Shown here: positions 54,173-62,255 of the stretch, one piece after another
How the letters are laid out: every line of letters begins with the position of its first letter
How positions within the stretch are numbered: position 1 is the first letter of the stretch
NCBI RefSeq assembly: GCF_001605895.1
Contig: NZ_LUAW01000020.1
Coordinates: 124,826-188,825 of the forward strand
DNA from: Acinetobacter pragensis
GTDB taxonomy: Bacteria; Pseudomonadota; Gammaproteobacteria; Pseudomonadales; Moraxellaceae
Reading direction: 5' to 3'
DNA: 64,000 nt
Made by a program: the position numbers and the translations under genes
Notes under the pieces: model-generated
The model's input: the letters and a program-made list of their open reading frames with translations, nothing else
Databases searched by the model: none
Told to the model about the DNA's origin: nothing

Positions 54173-56191
54173 ATGATTGCACATTCAATCCGTATTTCGA
54201 TACTCATCAGTTTAGCCTTGCTGCTGGCTGCGCAAATGCTGTTTATTCCAGCAGCTTTGACTGCTGTGCTGTGCACCATGTGGCTCTATTTATTCTGCAT
54301 CACCATAAAACCAAGGCTTCAAATTAAAAAAATATGGACGCTGCTGCTGACATTAACCGCATTGGCAAGCGTTTATTTCAGCTATAGTACATTTGTGGGC
54401 GTAGAAGCAGGCGTTGCCGTTTTAACGGTTTTTTTATTTGCAAAGGCGCTGGAAACCCAATCACCGCGTGATGCCATTATTCTGTTTAATTTTGCTTTAT
54501 TTGTCAGCGCCAGTTCCTTTTTATTCAGTCAATCTTTTGCAATGGCAGTTGCAATATTATTGTGCTTGATCAGCAATTTTATTGGACTATACCGGCTGCA
54601 AACCTGCTCTTTCCAGATAGGGCAAAGCGCTTCATGGCCTGCATTGAGGCATGATCTCAATCATGTCGGCAAATTTATTCTATATGCGTTGCCATTTTTT
54701 GTTCTGCTGTTTCTGTTTTTTCCAAGATTGCCGCCGCTTTGGCATATTCCTATTCCGCAAAATAAAGCAGTGACGGGCATCAGCGATACCATGTCTCCGG
54801 GTGATATTGCGGAGCTTTCTCAATCCAGCGCTTTGGCATTTCGTGTGGTTGGAGATATTACTCAACTTCCAGCACGTTCAGAAATGTATTGGCGGGCATT
54901 GGTTTTGGACGAATATGATGGAACGCGCTGGACCAGCAGCTTTAGTAATCAGCAGATTGTTCAGCAGACAGAGATCGTATTGAACAACCCATCTAAAAAG
55001 AAATTTAAGCCATTTGAATACCGATATTTAGCGGCAGACTCGCAAGTGAGCTGGATTATGGGGCTGGAAAAATCAGTGCCGTTGGACAGTCAGTATCAGC
55101 AGGGGGCAGATTGGCGGATTACCCCGCAGCGGCAAAATATTAAAAATGAACCCATTCACCTTGTGTGGATTGGCCGTGCGGATGTTGCAGTTCAAAATGA
55201 AGTGCAAAGGCAGTGGTTAAATAAGCGTAATACGCAAATTGCGGAAAACCGAGATTTGAAAACTCAGCAATTGGCAAATGCATTATATAAACAAAGCGGA
55301 TATAACCCAGAACAATATATTCAGCAGGTATTTGCCTGGTACAAACAGCACAATTTTGCATATACATTAAGCCCTGGTATGCTGGGTGAAAACCGTGTAG
55401 ATGACTTTTTGTTTGGAACACGAAAAGGCTTTTGCGAACATTATGCTTCCAGTTTTGTCATGCTTATGCGTTATGCGGGTATTCCTGCCCGAGTTGTGAC
55501 AGGTTATCAAGGCGGTCAAGCTGCACCTGACGGCAAGAGCTGGGAAGTGCGCCAGCTGGATGCGCATGCATGGACAGAGGTTTGGCTGAATAGCCGTTGG
55601 CAACGGCTGGATCCGACAGCTGTTATTGCGCCGAACCGTATTGATTACGGCATGCAAAGCTATATGCAAGAATATCAGAGCTTTTTTGGCGGGACTAAAT
55701 CTGAATTATCATATCGTCAGTATGCCATGCTGACTAAACTTCGAATTTGGAGTGATTATGCAAGCTATCAATGGCAAAGCAAAATTGTGGGGTATAACGC
55801 TGAATCTCAGCGGAGCTGGTTCCAAAAAATCGGCATGAAGTCCATGTATTCAGGCGCCATCATTATGATTATTGGAACTTTGTGTCTAAGTTTACTTTAT
55901 TTGGCTTATATATATTGGAAAATCAAAAAGCATAAAACCAAACTTGCACGGGCTATAGGCAAGTTTAATACGGCATTGCCTTTACAGCTGAAGAGGCAAA
56001 ATGCTGAAACGGTTTCAGTCTGGATGAATCGTTTATCGCAGCAGGTTCAAAGTGATCAGCAATTATATTTCCAACTTCTGCGGCAAAGATATGAACAATA
56101 TATGTATATGCAGAATGGAGAGGAAAATATAGATATTGATGAAATCATAGGTTTGCTTAAAACTTGTGCATCTATGCTTAAAAAGTTATGA
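54173..56191 (+). CDS. tgpA: transglutaminase-like membrane protein TgpA
   Basis: 672 residues. Five to six N-terminal membrane segments (DUF3488, about 1-190), then a periplasmic transglutaminase-like domain with the triad Cys421 (GFCEHYASS), His465 (DAHAWTE) and Asp480 (RLDPTA), then a membrane segment near residue 565 and a DUF4129-like tail. In Pseudomonas TgpA is essential for growth; its substrate is not defined. It begins 3 bases after DUF58 and ends the operon; the tRNA-Val is 48 bases away. Confidence 0.94.
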   Translation: MIAHSIRISILISLALLLAAQMLFIPAALTAVLCTMWLYLFCITIKPRLQIKKIWTLLLTLTALASVYFSYSTFVGVEAGVAVLTVFLFAKALETQSPRDAIILFNFALFVSASSFLFSQSFAMAVAILLCLISNFIGLYRLQTCSFQIGQSASWPALRHDLNHVGKFILYALPFFVLLFLFFPRLPPLWHIPIPQNKAVTGISDTMSPGDIAELSQSSALAFRVVGDITQLPARSEMYWRALVLDEYDGTRWTSSFSNQQIVQQTEIVLNNPSKKKFKPFEYRYLAADSQVSWIMGLEKSVPLDSQYQQGADWRITPQRQNIKNEPIHLVWIGRADVAVQNEVQRQWLNKRNTQIAENRDLKTQQLANALYKQSGYNPEQYIQQVFAWYKQHNFAYTLSPGMLGENRVDDFLFGTRKGFCEHYASSFVMLMRYAGIPARVVTGYQGGQAAPDGKSWEVRQLDAHAWTEVWLNSRWQRLDPTAVIAPNRIDYGMQSYMQEYQSFFGGTKSELSYRQYAMLTKLRIWSDYASYQWQSKIVGYNAESQRSWFQKIGMKSMYSGAIIMIIGTLCLSLLYLAYIYWKIKKHKTKLARAIGKFNTALPLQLKRQNAETVSVWMNRLSQQVQSDQQLYFQLLRQRYEQYMYMQNGEENIDIDEIIGLLKTCASMLKKL

Positions 56192-56238
56192 AAAAACTTG
56201 TCTAAGCAAATAAAAATGAATATGATTCTTCTCATTCT

Positions 56239-56315
56239 AGGTGTATAGCTCAGTTGGTTAGAGCGCTACGTTGACATCGTAGAGGTCTCCAGTTCGAGTC
56301 TGGATATACCTACCA
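56239..56315 (+). tRNA. tRNA-Val (GAC)
   Basis: 77 nt including encoded CCA. Acceptor stem AGGTGTA pairs with TATACCT (one G-T). D-arm TAGCTCAGTTGGTTAGAGC; anticodon stem CTACG/CGTAG with loop TTGACAT, anticodon GAC; T-arm TTCGAGTC. It is a lone tRNA next to the prophage; its 3' end is intact and followed by a terminator. Confidence 0.96.
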
Positions 56316-56324
56316 ATATATATC

Positions 56325-56368
56325 AAGGACTTATAAGCAAATCAGACGCTTATAGGTCCTTTTTTTTG
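56325..56368 (+). terminator. terminator of the tRNA
   Basis: A 14-bp stem (AAGGACTTATAAGC and its complement, one G-U wobble) followed by T8, 9 bases after the tRNA. Confidence 0.9.
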
Positions 56369-56428
56369 GTGCATTGGGTGCATTCGAAGTTGGCAAACTT
56401 GGCAAAACTGGCTGTAAGTTTTCGTCCT

Positions 56429-56485
56429 ATTTTGCACTAATTTGTTTTTTATTCTGCACTAAATATTTGCAGTTATTCTGCACTA
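56429..56485. repeat. three direct repeats ATTYTGCACTA at 22- and 24-bp spacing
   Basis: Copies at 56429-56439 (ATTTTGCACTA), 56451-56461 and 56475-56485 (both ATTCTGCACTA). An inverted copy closes the hairpin at 56476-56512. They lie between the tRNA terminator and the last tail gene. They may be transposase or integrase binding sites at the phage end, or just part of the phage 3' terminator region. Confidence 0.7.
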
Positions 56486-56512
56486 TCTAACGTTTTGCCA
56501 GATAGTGCAGAA
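56476..56512 (-). terminator. perfect 13-bp hairpin after the last tail gene
   Basis: TTCTGCACTATCT pairs with AGATAGTGCAGAA around an 11-base loop, 8 bases after the minus-strand stop at 56520. It lacks a long T-run, so it may be a recombination or binding site instead of a terminator. Confidence 0.5.
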
Positions 56513-56519
56513 CACCTAA

Positions 56520-57911
56520 TTAACTCGTAGTAACGATAGCAAAACCAATACCGCCATCAGTGCCTGAATTGCCAGCAGATTTCCAGCCTTGTCCTTTCGC
56601 TCCGACTGACAAATTAAATGTGACTACTTCTTCAGTCGTATTCGTATATTTAACTTTTAAGCGTCCACCTGAGCCGCCACCGCCGCCATAAGACCAACGT
56701 TCATCGCCAATGCCTGTTGCACCTGCACCACCGCCATTGACAGCCCCAATGCTTGATGAAATAGCTGTACCGCCAGCCTGCGTGCTGTACCGTGATCCAA
56801 TGACTGCATCATTACCTTTTTGACCAATTTGAATCTCAAAGCTTGAATCAGCAGTAACAGTATTTGTGCCGCCCAAGCCAGCACTACCATTCGAATAGCT
56901 TGAACCATTACCCCAAACACCACCAGTGCCTTTTTTACCGCCACCCGCCGTAAATGTATTAGCTAAATAGCTGAGAACAATATTCCCGCCATCTGACCCA
57001 TCAGGGCTTGCCGATGGTGAATAAACTGATCCGCCACCACCACCGCCTGCACCATACATATCTAAGATGATCGTTTGATTCGGCTGTACGTCAATAGTAT
57101 GTGTGCCTTCATAATAAGTCTGAAGTCCCGCAGGGTATTTGCTTGTATCCATGATTAATACATTTACATACTTGTTTGGAATATACGTCAATGCGAATTT
57201 GAGTGACTCATTGCCCTCAGTCTTCTGATCTGCAACAGCAGTCAGGGTATACGCAGCTTTGCCGTCAGCACCGACAGTAAACTTGCCTGACAAAGCCGAG
57301 GGTGTAATATCAGCTTCTTGAATGCCTGTAATCGCCCAATCGACTAATGTGCCGACTGGCAAGCCTGTTGTATTTAAAGTAAAAGTGATTTGTTCACCTT
57401 CATTCACAGCGCTTTTATTCGACGTCAGTGTATATGTTGGCGCTGTTTGACCATCCTGCAAGCGTTGCCAAATGCGAGTTGTCTTTCCTTGTACAGTGCC
57501 GCCATTTGATAACAGCGATATCTGCCCAATAGAATCTGTAAAGCTATCGACACCCACTGGTACATGCGGCCAAAGCATCCATGAAGTTAGATAGCCAAAA
57601 TATGTTTGAAGCTCAACTGCTGGATTCCAGTCTTTATTGTCAGTCATGTGTTTAGAGCCAACATGATAAATGCGCTGAACCAGTGCTTTATTATGCAAAT
57701 TAAACAGCTTGAATAATTGAGTTGGATCATTTGGATCTAAGTTTAGCCCAGATAGTTCTACTGCATTCGCCAGCTCTTCTTGAACAGTATTTAAAAAGCC
57801 CGGTGTTACATAAGTTGCATCTTGACCCGGCAGATCCGCATTATCATGAAAGCCTTTTTTACCTACACCATTTACGTCAACGCGTGCATTCACGCTATCA
57901 ATTCTTTTCAT
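56520..57911 (-). CDS. prophage tail-fibre/adhesin protein with glycine-rich tip
   Basis: 463 residues. N-terminal part MKRIDSVNARVDVNGVGKKG and the region to about 150 is typical of Acinetobacter phage fibres. A Calx-beta/Ig-like domain (about 155-245, TSNKSAVNEGEQITFTL) follows, then a glycine-rich C-terminal third (about 285-455) with GAGGGGGGS and YGGGGGSGG runs, like the polyglycine-sandwich adhesins of T-even-like phages. It is the receptor-binding candidate. Last gene of the tail module, 2 bases after the previous one. Confidence 0.75.
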   Translation of the reverse strand: MKRIDSVNARVDVNGVGKKGFHDNADLPGQDATYVTPGFLNTVQEELANAVELSGLNLDPNDPTQLFKLFNLHNKALVQRIYHVGSKHMTDNKDWNPAVELQTYFGYLTSWMLWPHVPVGVDSFTDSIGQISLLSNGGTVQGKTTRIWQRLQDGQTAPTYTLTSNKSAVNEGEQITFTLNTTGLPVGTLVDWAITGIQEADITPSALSGKFTVGADGKAAYTLTAVADQKTEGNESLKFALTYIPNKYVNVLIMDTSKYPAGLQTYYEGTHTIDVQPNQTIILDMYGAGGGGGGSVYSPSASPDGSDGGNIVLSYLANTFTAGGGKKGTGGVWGNGSSYSNGSAGLGGTNTVTADSSFEIQIGQKGNDAVIGSRYSTQAGGTAISSSIGAVNGGGAGATGIGDERWSYGGGGGSGGRLKVKYTNTTEEVVTFNLSVGAKGQGWKSAGNSGTDGGIGFAIVTTS

Positions 57912-57913
57912 TG

Positions 57914-58477
57914 TTAATCCCAGTTGTAATAAGCGAAGCCAAAGCGGTTGTTCTTCATTGATCCAGTTTGAATCAGCCGTTTTGCACGTGTAATTTCATG
58001 TTCAATTTGAAAGCGTTCGCGCTGGAGGCGCATATACATCTTGCTGTTGCGGATATAAGTCAGAATCACGTCTGCATTGGATGATTGAACAGATCTGCGC
58101 TCATCAAGTGACAGCTGCGGAAAAGTTATTCCGCTGCCCAGATCCGTGATTATTTGTTTAGAAACAGATGTGTCATACCACCATAAATAGCAGTGTTCAT
58201 CTACTAAATACGCAATGACAGGACGCATGCTTAAATCAAAACCTAAGCTTAATGCAGTAACATTCTCGACATTTAAAACAGTCTGTTCATGCTGATCATG
58301 ACTGAGTTTAATAAAGCCATCTTCATAGGAACAGGTCCAAAGAATCTGATTCAGACCTGCTGCTGAGTCCTGTAAAGCAATACCACCAAGCTCAAAATCT
58401 ATAAGAGGGTTATCACGCCACTGTGTTAAAAATTCTGAAATAACAGGTTGTGACGAAAGCGCATTATTCGGGAGCAT
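57914..58477 (-). CDS. hypothetical prophage tail-region protein
   Basis: 187 residues, no signal peptide and no known domain recognised. It has beta-rich segments (YEDGFIKLSHDQHEQTVLNV, YLVDEHCYLWWYDT) and a helical C-terminal part (YMRLQRERFQIEHEITRAKR). It overlaps the upstream gene by 14 bases and precedes the adhesin by 2, so it is part of the tail-fibre operon. A fibre chaperone or connector role is possible but unproven. Confidence 0.6.
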   Translation of the reverse strand: MLPNNALSSQPVISEFLTQWRDNPLIDFELGGIALQDSAAGLNQILWTCSYEDGFIKLSHDQHEQTVLNVENVTALSLGFDLSMRPVIAYLVDEHCYLWWYDTSVSKQIITDLGSGITFPQLSLDERRSVQSSNADVILTYIRNSKMYMRLQRERFQIEHEITRAKRLIQTGSMKNNRFGFAYYNWD

Positions 58478-59438
58478 AGTTTTCCCATGTCAGAGTAAAG
58501 CTGTAAGTCAGAATTGTTTCATCATCTTTTGGGATCGGTGGGTCTACTTGCCAGTTGAATCCACAACTATTTTCACCCAAGTAATTAAAAGCACCACCGC
58601 ACATCAGCCCATACAAATTTGATGAGAAAGACCTATGCATACTTACTATATTTGCTTCTGATGATGAGATAACTTTACTCGCTTTTAAACCATTGTTTAG
58701 CTCAGTATGAACTAGACTATTAGTTGTGAATTGAGTGGTTACAGCTCCGGTGGGTGCGGTGGGTATTGAACCACTGCCAATACCGAATGTGGTTGAGGAT
58801 GCTAGGCTAGCATTTGCTGCGTATCGTACAGCTGAACTGCGCCATGCTGCGCCACCACTTGAATATGAGCTAAATCTAGGTCGTGCTACATAATTGTGAG
58901 AACTAATAACAGCTCCCAATTTATCAACTAAATTAAATGAACCAGTTGATTCTTTTGGATATATACGGACTTCTGAAATCACATCTAAGTATTCGTCAGC
59001 AAGCACAGTAATCGTTGTTGGATTTCCTGCCGTATCTTTGATCAGTGCTCTGTTCCAAGCGTTGCTATTTCCCCAACCCAGCATGACTTCTGAAATATTT
59101 CCTGTTGCAACACCCACGGCAAAACGCCATGTCCGGCGGCCATACCAATAATAAGGCTCAGTGGTGACTTGAATCCCCCCGGTATCTGCAGCGCCCGGTG
59201 CAACAGCTGTTGTTGATGCCAAGAAGTTGTCAAGTGCAACTTGTGAAGCATCAGTAGCGCTGTTGCCAGTTCCAATGCAGCAGCGGTCAATCCACGCGCC
59301 GCCCGCCATTTTAGCAAGCCCGGTTGTTAAGACTAAATTAAAAAAATCGGGTGTTTCACGAGCGATCTCACCTGTATTAGCTTTGCGTGCAACTAATTTA
59401 AATACGGCACATACGCCAACATTTACATTAAAATTCAT
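58464..59438 (-). CDS. prophage tail-fibre-like structural protein
   Basis: 324 residues. The sequence is strand-rich with Ser/Thr/Asn/Ala runs (NASLASSTTFGIGSGSIP, SSSEANIVSMHRSFSSN) typical of fibre proteins. Start MNFNVNVGVCAVFKLVARKAN. It starts 4 bases inside the gp48-like gene (ATGA overlap) and overlaps the next gene by 14 bases. No enzymatic motif. Assignment is by position and composition. Confidence 0.65.
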   Translation of the reverse strand: MNFNVNVGVCAVFKLVARKANTGEIARETPDFFNLVLTTGLAKMAGGAWIDRCCIGTGNSATDASQVALDNFLASTTAVAPGAADTGGIQVTTEPYYWYGRRTWRFAVGVATGNISEVMLGWGNSNAWNRALIKDTAGNPTTITVLADEYLDVISEVRIYPKESTGSFNLVDKLGAVISSHNYVARPRFSSYSSGGAAWRSSAVRYAANASLASSTTFGIGSGSIPTAPTGAVTTQFTTNSLVHTELNNGLKASKVISSSEANIVSMHRSFSSNLYGLMCGGAFNYLGENSCGFNWQVDPPIPKDDETILTYSFTLTWENYAPE

Positions 59439-60358
59439 ATTTTTTCTCGAATAACATCATGAATAGAAAGTGAAACGCCAATTGCCTCATCAACGCTGGT
59501 TTTGATGCGCGGTTTTGAAATAACGTCATGTACTGATAAAGAAACACTGATGTTTTCTTGCGTACTGAATTTAAGCAACTGACGTGAAACGACATCATGA
59601 ACTGTCAGCTGCACGCCGATGTTTTCAGTCAGTTCAGTTTTCGGCGGATGAGTAACAATGACATCATGAACTGTCAGCTGCACGCCGATGCTCTCAACCG
59701 CTGGTATCTTTACGCTGACTAACTCCGGATCTGGACGCGATGCTGAATCATTTACAGCCAAGCCCGCAGAAACGCTCTCAACAAAATAGAGCGGATATAG
59801 CAATGACGTCTTAAACAGCAGCGACACTTTCAGCACATCAATCCGCAAGTAGCCCGGAAAATAATTCTGAATAATGCAGTCCATATCAGCAGGCGCAGTA
59901 TCTGGAATCACAATCCGAACTTTGTACCGCAGCTGTTCTGTGTTCACTGGAGCATTGCAGGGCGATGTACACTGCATTGGTTTAAACTTCTTAAACTCAA
60001 AAAGCTCAACCCCAAAAATCTTTAAGACCTGATCGAAATAAGCGCGATTTAGCACATTGCGCGTACTGCGCACCCATTTCAGAATCTCAATGCGTTCTTC
60101 AATTGTTTTGCTAACATTGACCGTGCACTTCAACGGTAAGCCATATTCTGTCTCATACTCAGGCAGCAGTTCAGGCGGAAGCTCTTCCAAAACAGTTAAA
60201 AGGCGTTTGCCATCTAAATCCGCTTGAGCCAGCAGTTTTGCATGTGCGTAAACATCAACCGCCAGAGCATCTGTATTTGGTGATGCGTCATAGCCACCCG
60301 TAGGCAATAATTGACGCAAAACAGAGGCATAAAGCTGTGTGGTTTCTTCTAAATTCAT
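59435..60358 (-). CDS. Mu gp48-like (DUF2313) baseplate protein with C-terminal repeats
   Basis: 307 residues. The first about 200 residues match the Mu gp48/YmfQ (DUF2313) tail-tip family (LYASVLRQLLPTGGYDAS, LPPELLPEYETEYGLP). The last about 86 residues are 23-residue repeats with the core ENIGVQLTVHDV; the DNA repeats at 69-bp steps. ATG 60358 forms an ATGA overlap with the baseplate J stop and was chosen over 60412. Role: closing the baseplate and linking fibres, by analogy with Mu. Confidence 0.85.
   Translation of the reverse strand: MNLEETTQLYASVLRQLLPTGGYDASPNTDALAVDVYAHAKLLAQADLDGKRLLTVLEELPPELLPEYETEYGLPLKCTVNVSKTIEERIEILKWVRSTRNVLNRAYFDQVLKIFGVELFEFKKFKPMQCTSPCNAPVNTEQLRYKVRIVIPDTAPADMDCIIQNYFPGYLRIDVLKVSLLFKTSLLYPLYFVESVSAGLAVNDSASRPDPELVSVKIPAVESIGVQLTVHDVIVTHPPKTELTENIGVQLTVHDVVSRQLLKFSTQENISVSLSVHDVISKPRIKTSVDEAIGVSLSIHDVIREKI
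59438..59695 (-). repeat. 69-bp coding repeats in the gp48-like gene
   Basis: Three full 69-bp units and a partial fourth encode ESIGVQLTVHDV, ENIGVQLTVHDV, ENISVSLSVHDV and EAIGVSLSIHDV. A 31-bp segment is identical at 59591-59621 and 59660-59690, so slippage or recombination could change copy number. Confidence 0.85.
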
Positions 60359-61404
60359 GTGGCGGCACTCACTGCAACAGTGCCTGCACGCAGCCAATAG
60401 GTATGCATCCAATTCACTTCAGGCTGAATATTGGCATTGGGTGTCAGCGTGACATCTTCAACATTTGCCAGCGCCATAATGCGTGAAACCAGTACATTGG
60501 CTTGATATTCTTCAACTGGAGCCAGCTCTGCTATATAACTGCGGATCGTGCTTTCAACATCGGTGTAATTCACCCCAGTGCCTTTCACCACTGCAGATAA
60601 ATCAATAAGCTGCTGAGTCGGTGAATACACCCGGCAATCTGCCCAAAAACCAGCTTCTTCATCTAAAACCAGCTGCGCAGCATCAATTAAGGCTTGAGCT
60701 GGCAAGGTTGGCGGACTGCCGACAGCAGTAATGGCTACATCCATGGAACCCAGCTCGCGGCGCTTTTTATAGATATATACTTTGCCCACACCAGCGACAG
60801 ACTTCATGGCGCGTTCAAGGTCAGATTCACGGTCACGCGCTTGCCCCAGCTGCTTACTTTCCAACATGCGGGCGCGCCATGCTTCAAGCTCTTCTTCATC
60901 TGAACCGCCCGCAATAGACACAACTTCAGCAGTACCGCTCAAGCCCGCAATCGGACTGACCCAAAGCAGTGAAGCGCCTGTAAAGTTCCAAGACGCGCCA
61001 ATCTGATCCGCAGTGACACTAATTTCAGCGGTAATGTTTGGCTGAACGACTGTAGTAGAAACAACGCTCCAGAAGTGGCCTTTGCCATCTGTCAACTTTG
61101 CTCCGGCTTCAATCGTAATTTCAGCATTAGATTTTGCTTTGACCGTGCCTGCAGAACGTGTGCCGCCTAGGCGCGGGACTTTGAGTTCTTCAGCGTGAAT
61201 GTAAAGGTAAGGCTCATCAGCAGTCTGAACAAACAGCTGTCGTTGAATATAAGCTTGGTGATGATAAAGGCCTTCAACCACTGCAGCAGTACCATCAGCA
61301 CGAATCGACGCATCAGAATCAGCTGTAATTGTCAGACCCGTTTGATTGCGGATCTCTTGAACAATGACCAGATGCAATTTTGAAAAGGAAGGAATTGCAT
61401 ACAT
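60355..61404 (-). CDS. baseplate J family protein (Mu gp47-like)
   Basis: 349-residue structural protein of a contractile-tail baseplate wedge. N-terminal PSFSKLHLVIVQEIRNQTG and the middle segments ITADQIGASWNFTGASLLW, GGSDEEELEAWRARML and VAGVGKVYIY are the Baseplate_J (PF04865) hallmarks. It is 3 bases from the gp46-like gene and overlaps gp48. A single complete ORF. Confidence 0.93.
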   Translation of the reverse strand: MYAIPSFSKLHLVIVQEIRNQTGLTITADSDASIRADGTAAVVEGLYHHQAYIQRQLFVQTADEPYLYIHAEELKVPRLGGTRSAGTVKAKSNAEITIEAGAKLTDGKGHFWSVVSTTVVQPNITAEISVTADQIGASWNFTGASLLWVSPIAGLSGTAEVVSIAGGSDEEELEAWRARMLESKQLGQARDRESDLERAMKSVAGVGKVYIYKKRRELGSMDVAITAVGSPPTLPAQALIDAAQLVLDEEAGFWADCRVYSPTQQLIDLSAVVKGTGVNYTDVESTIRSYIAELAPVEEYQANVLVSRIMALANVEDVTLTPNANIQPEVNWMHTYWLRAGTVAVSAAT

Positions 61405-61407
61405 TGC

Positions 61408-61770
61408 TTAGCCTCCAACCGGAACAAAATAAAAAATCTTTTGGCTTTCACCCGTAATTCGGACGGCATTAATGGTTAAATCGACACGGCTTTTTTCTGA
61501 CTGAGATGCAGCAACAGTGATTGATTCAAAGCGGGATGGTACTAAGTCTTCAAGCGCTTCTTCAGCGTACTGTTTTGCAAGCAAAAGATTGCGAGGCAAG
61601 TCTTTACTGCGGTTCAGAGTAAAAAGGCGGCTTCCTAATTTAGGATTCGCCCAGTATTTCCCGCGGTGAATCCCAAGGCGCTGGCATACGCACTGCACAT
61701 CATCATTGACGAATGCAGCATCTAGGCTCAGCAGTACATAATCTTTGTTTTCTAAATCAATCGTTGCCAT
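61408..61770 (-). CDS. phage GP46 family baseplate protein
   Basis: 120 residues, the Mu gp46/W-like (gp25-related) wedge subunit. Family features are DYVLLSLDAAFVNDDV, NPKLGSRLFTLNRSKD, YAEEALEDLV and the C-terminal GESQKIFYFVPVGG. It sits between gp45- and gp47-like genes with 3-8 base gaps, as in Mu. Confidence 0.92.
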   Translation of the reverse strand: MATIDLENKDYVLLSLDAAFVNDDVQCVCQRLGIHRGKYWANPKLGSRLFTLNRSKDLPRNLLLAKQYAEEALEDLVPSRFESITVAASQSEKSRVDLTINAVRITGESQKIFYFVPVGG

Positions 61771-61778
61771 GTCTTCAC

Positions 61779-62255
61779 CTACATTGGTTTATCTGGTGTT
61801 GAGCTATTGCCATGCTTATGGCTGTTATATGTATCGCGCATGTCCTGCATAGAGCTTGCTTGATCGATGACATCTCCAGTGGCCTGAACTTTGCCATTGA
61901 CGAACAAATCACCCTCAACATGTGTGCCGTCTTTCTTAAGCCAAACGCTGTGGCCGTATTGGTCATAAATGCAGGTTTCACCCTCATCAACATGAATCAC
62001 AATGGGTGCGCCATCGGTAGCAATCACAATCGAGCGGGATGTTTTGCCCTGCAGGGGAATTACCACTACACGGCAACCATCTGGTATGTAAGAGCTGAAG
62101 CCGACTTGCTGGACTAATTCAGTTTCATCCAAGACTTCGCCAGCAAAGCCCGTCAGCTGCAGCAGTTTTGAACCACCGCGAGCCACTACACCCAAGAATG
62201 TCTGACGGACTTGGCCCATGCCGCGGGCAATTTGTCGCTGCATAGAGCCAATCAT
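61779..62255 (-). CDS. baseplate assembly protein V (Mu gp45-like spike)
   Basis: 158 residues. Tail-spike of the Mu gp45/P2 gpV family. Residues 55-135 show an OB-like fold and a repetitive beta-helix part (GTHVEGDLFVNGKVQATGDV). The C-terminal HKHG (His146, His148) is the HxH motif that binds iron at the spike tip. The start overlaps the gp44-like stop (ATGA). Confidence 0.93.
   Translation of the reverse strand: MIGSMQRQIARGMGQVRQTFLGVVARGGSKLLQLTGFAGEVLDETELVQQVGFSSYIPDGCRVVVIPLQGKTSRSIVIATDGAPIVIHVDEGETCIYDQYGHSVWLKKDGTHVEGDLFVNGKVQATGDVIDQASSMQDMRDTYNSHKHGNSSTPDKPM

Noticed and set aside
56239..56315. tRNA-Asp or split tRNA at the phage edge
   Set aside because: The anticodon loop TTGACAT gives GAC (Val), and all stems and the CCA are complete, so the tRNA is intact and functional.
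59591..59690. CRISPR array
   Set aside because: The two 31-bp copies lie in a coding frame and encode a protein repeat; there are only two exact copies and no cas genes.
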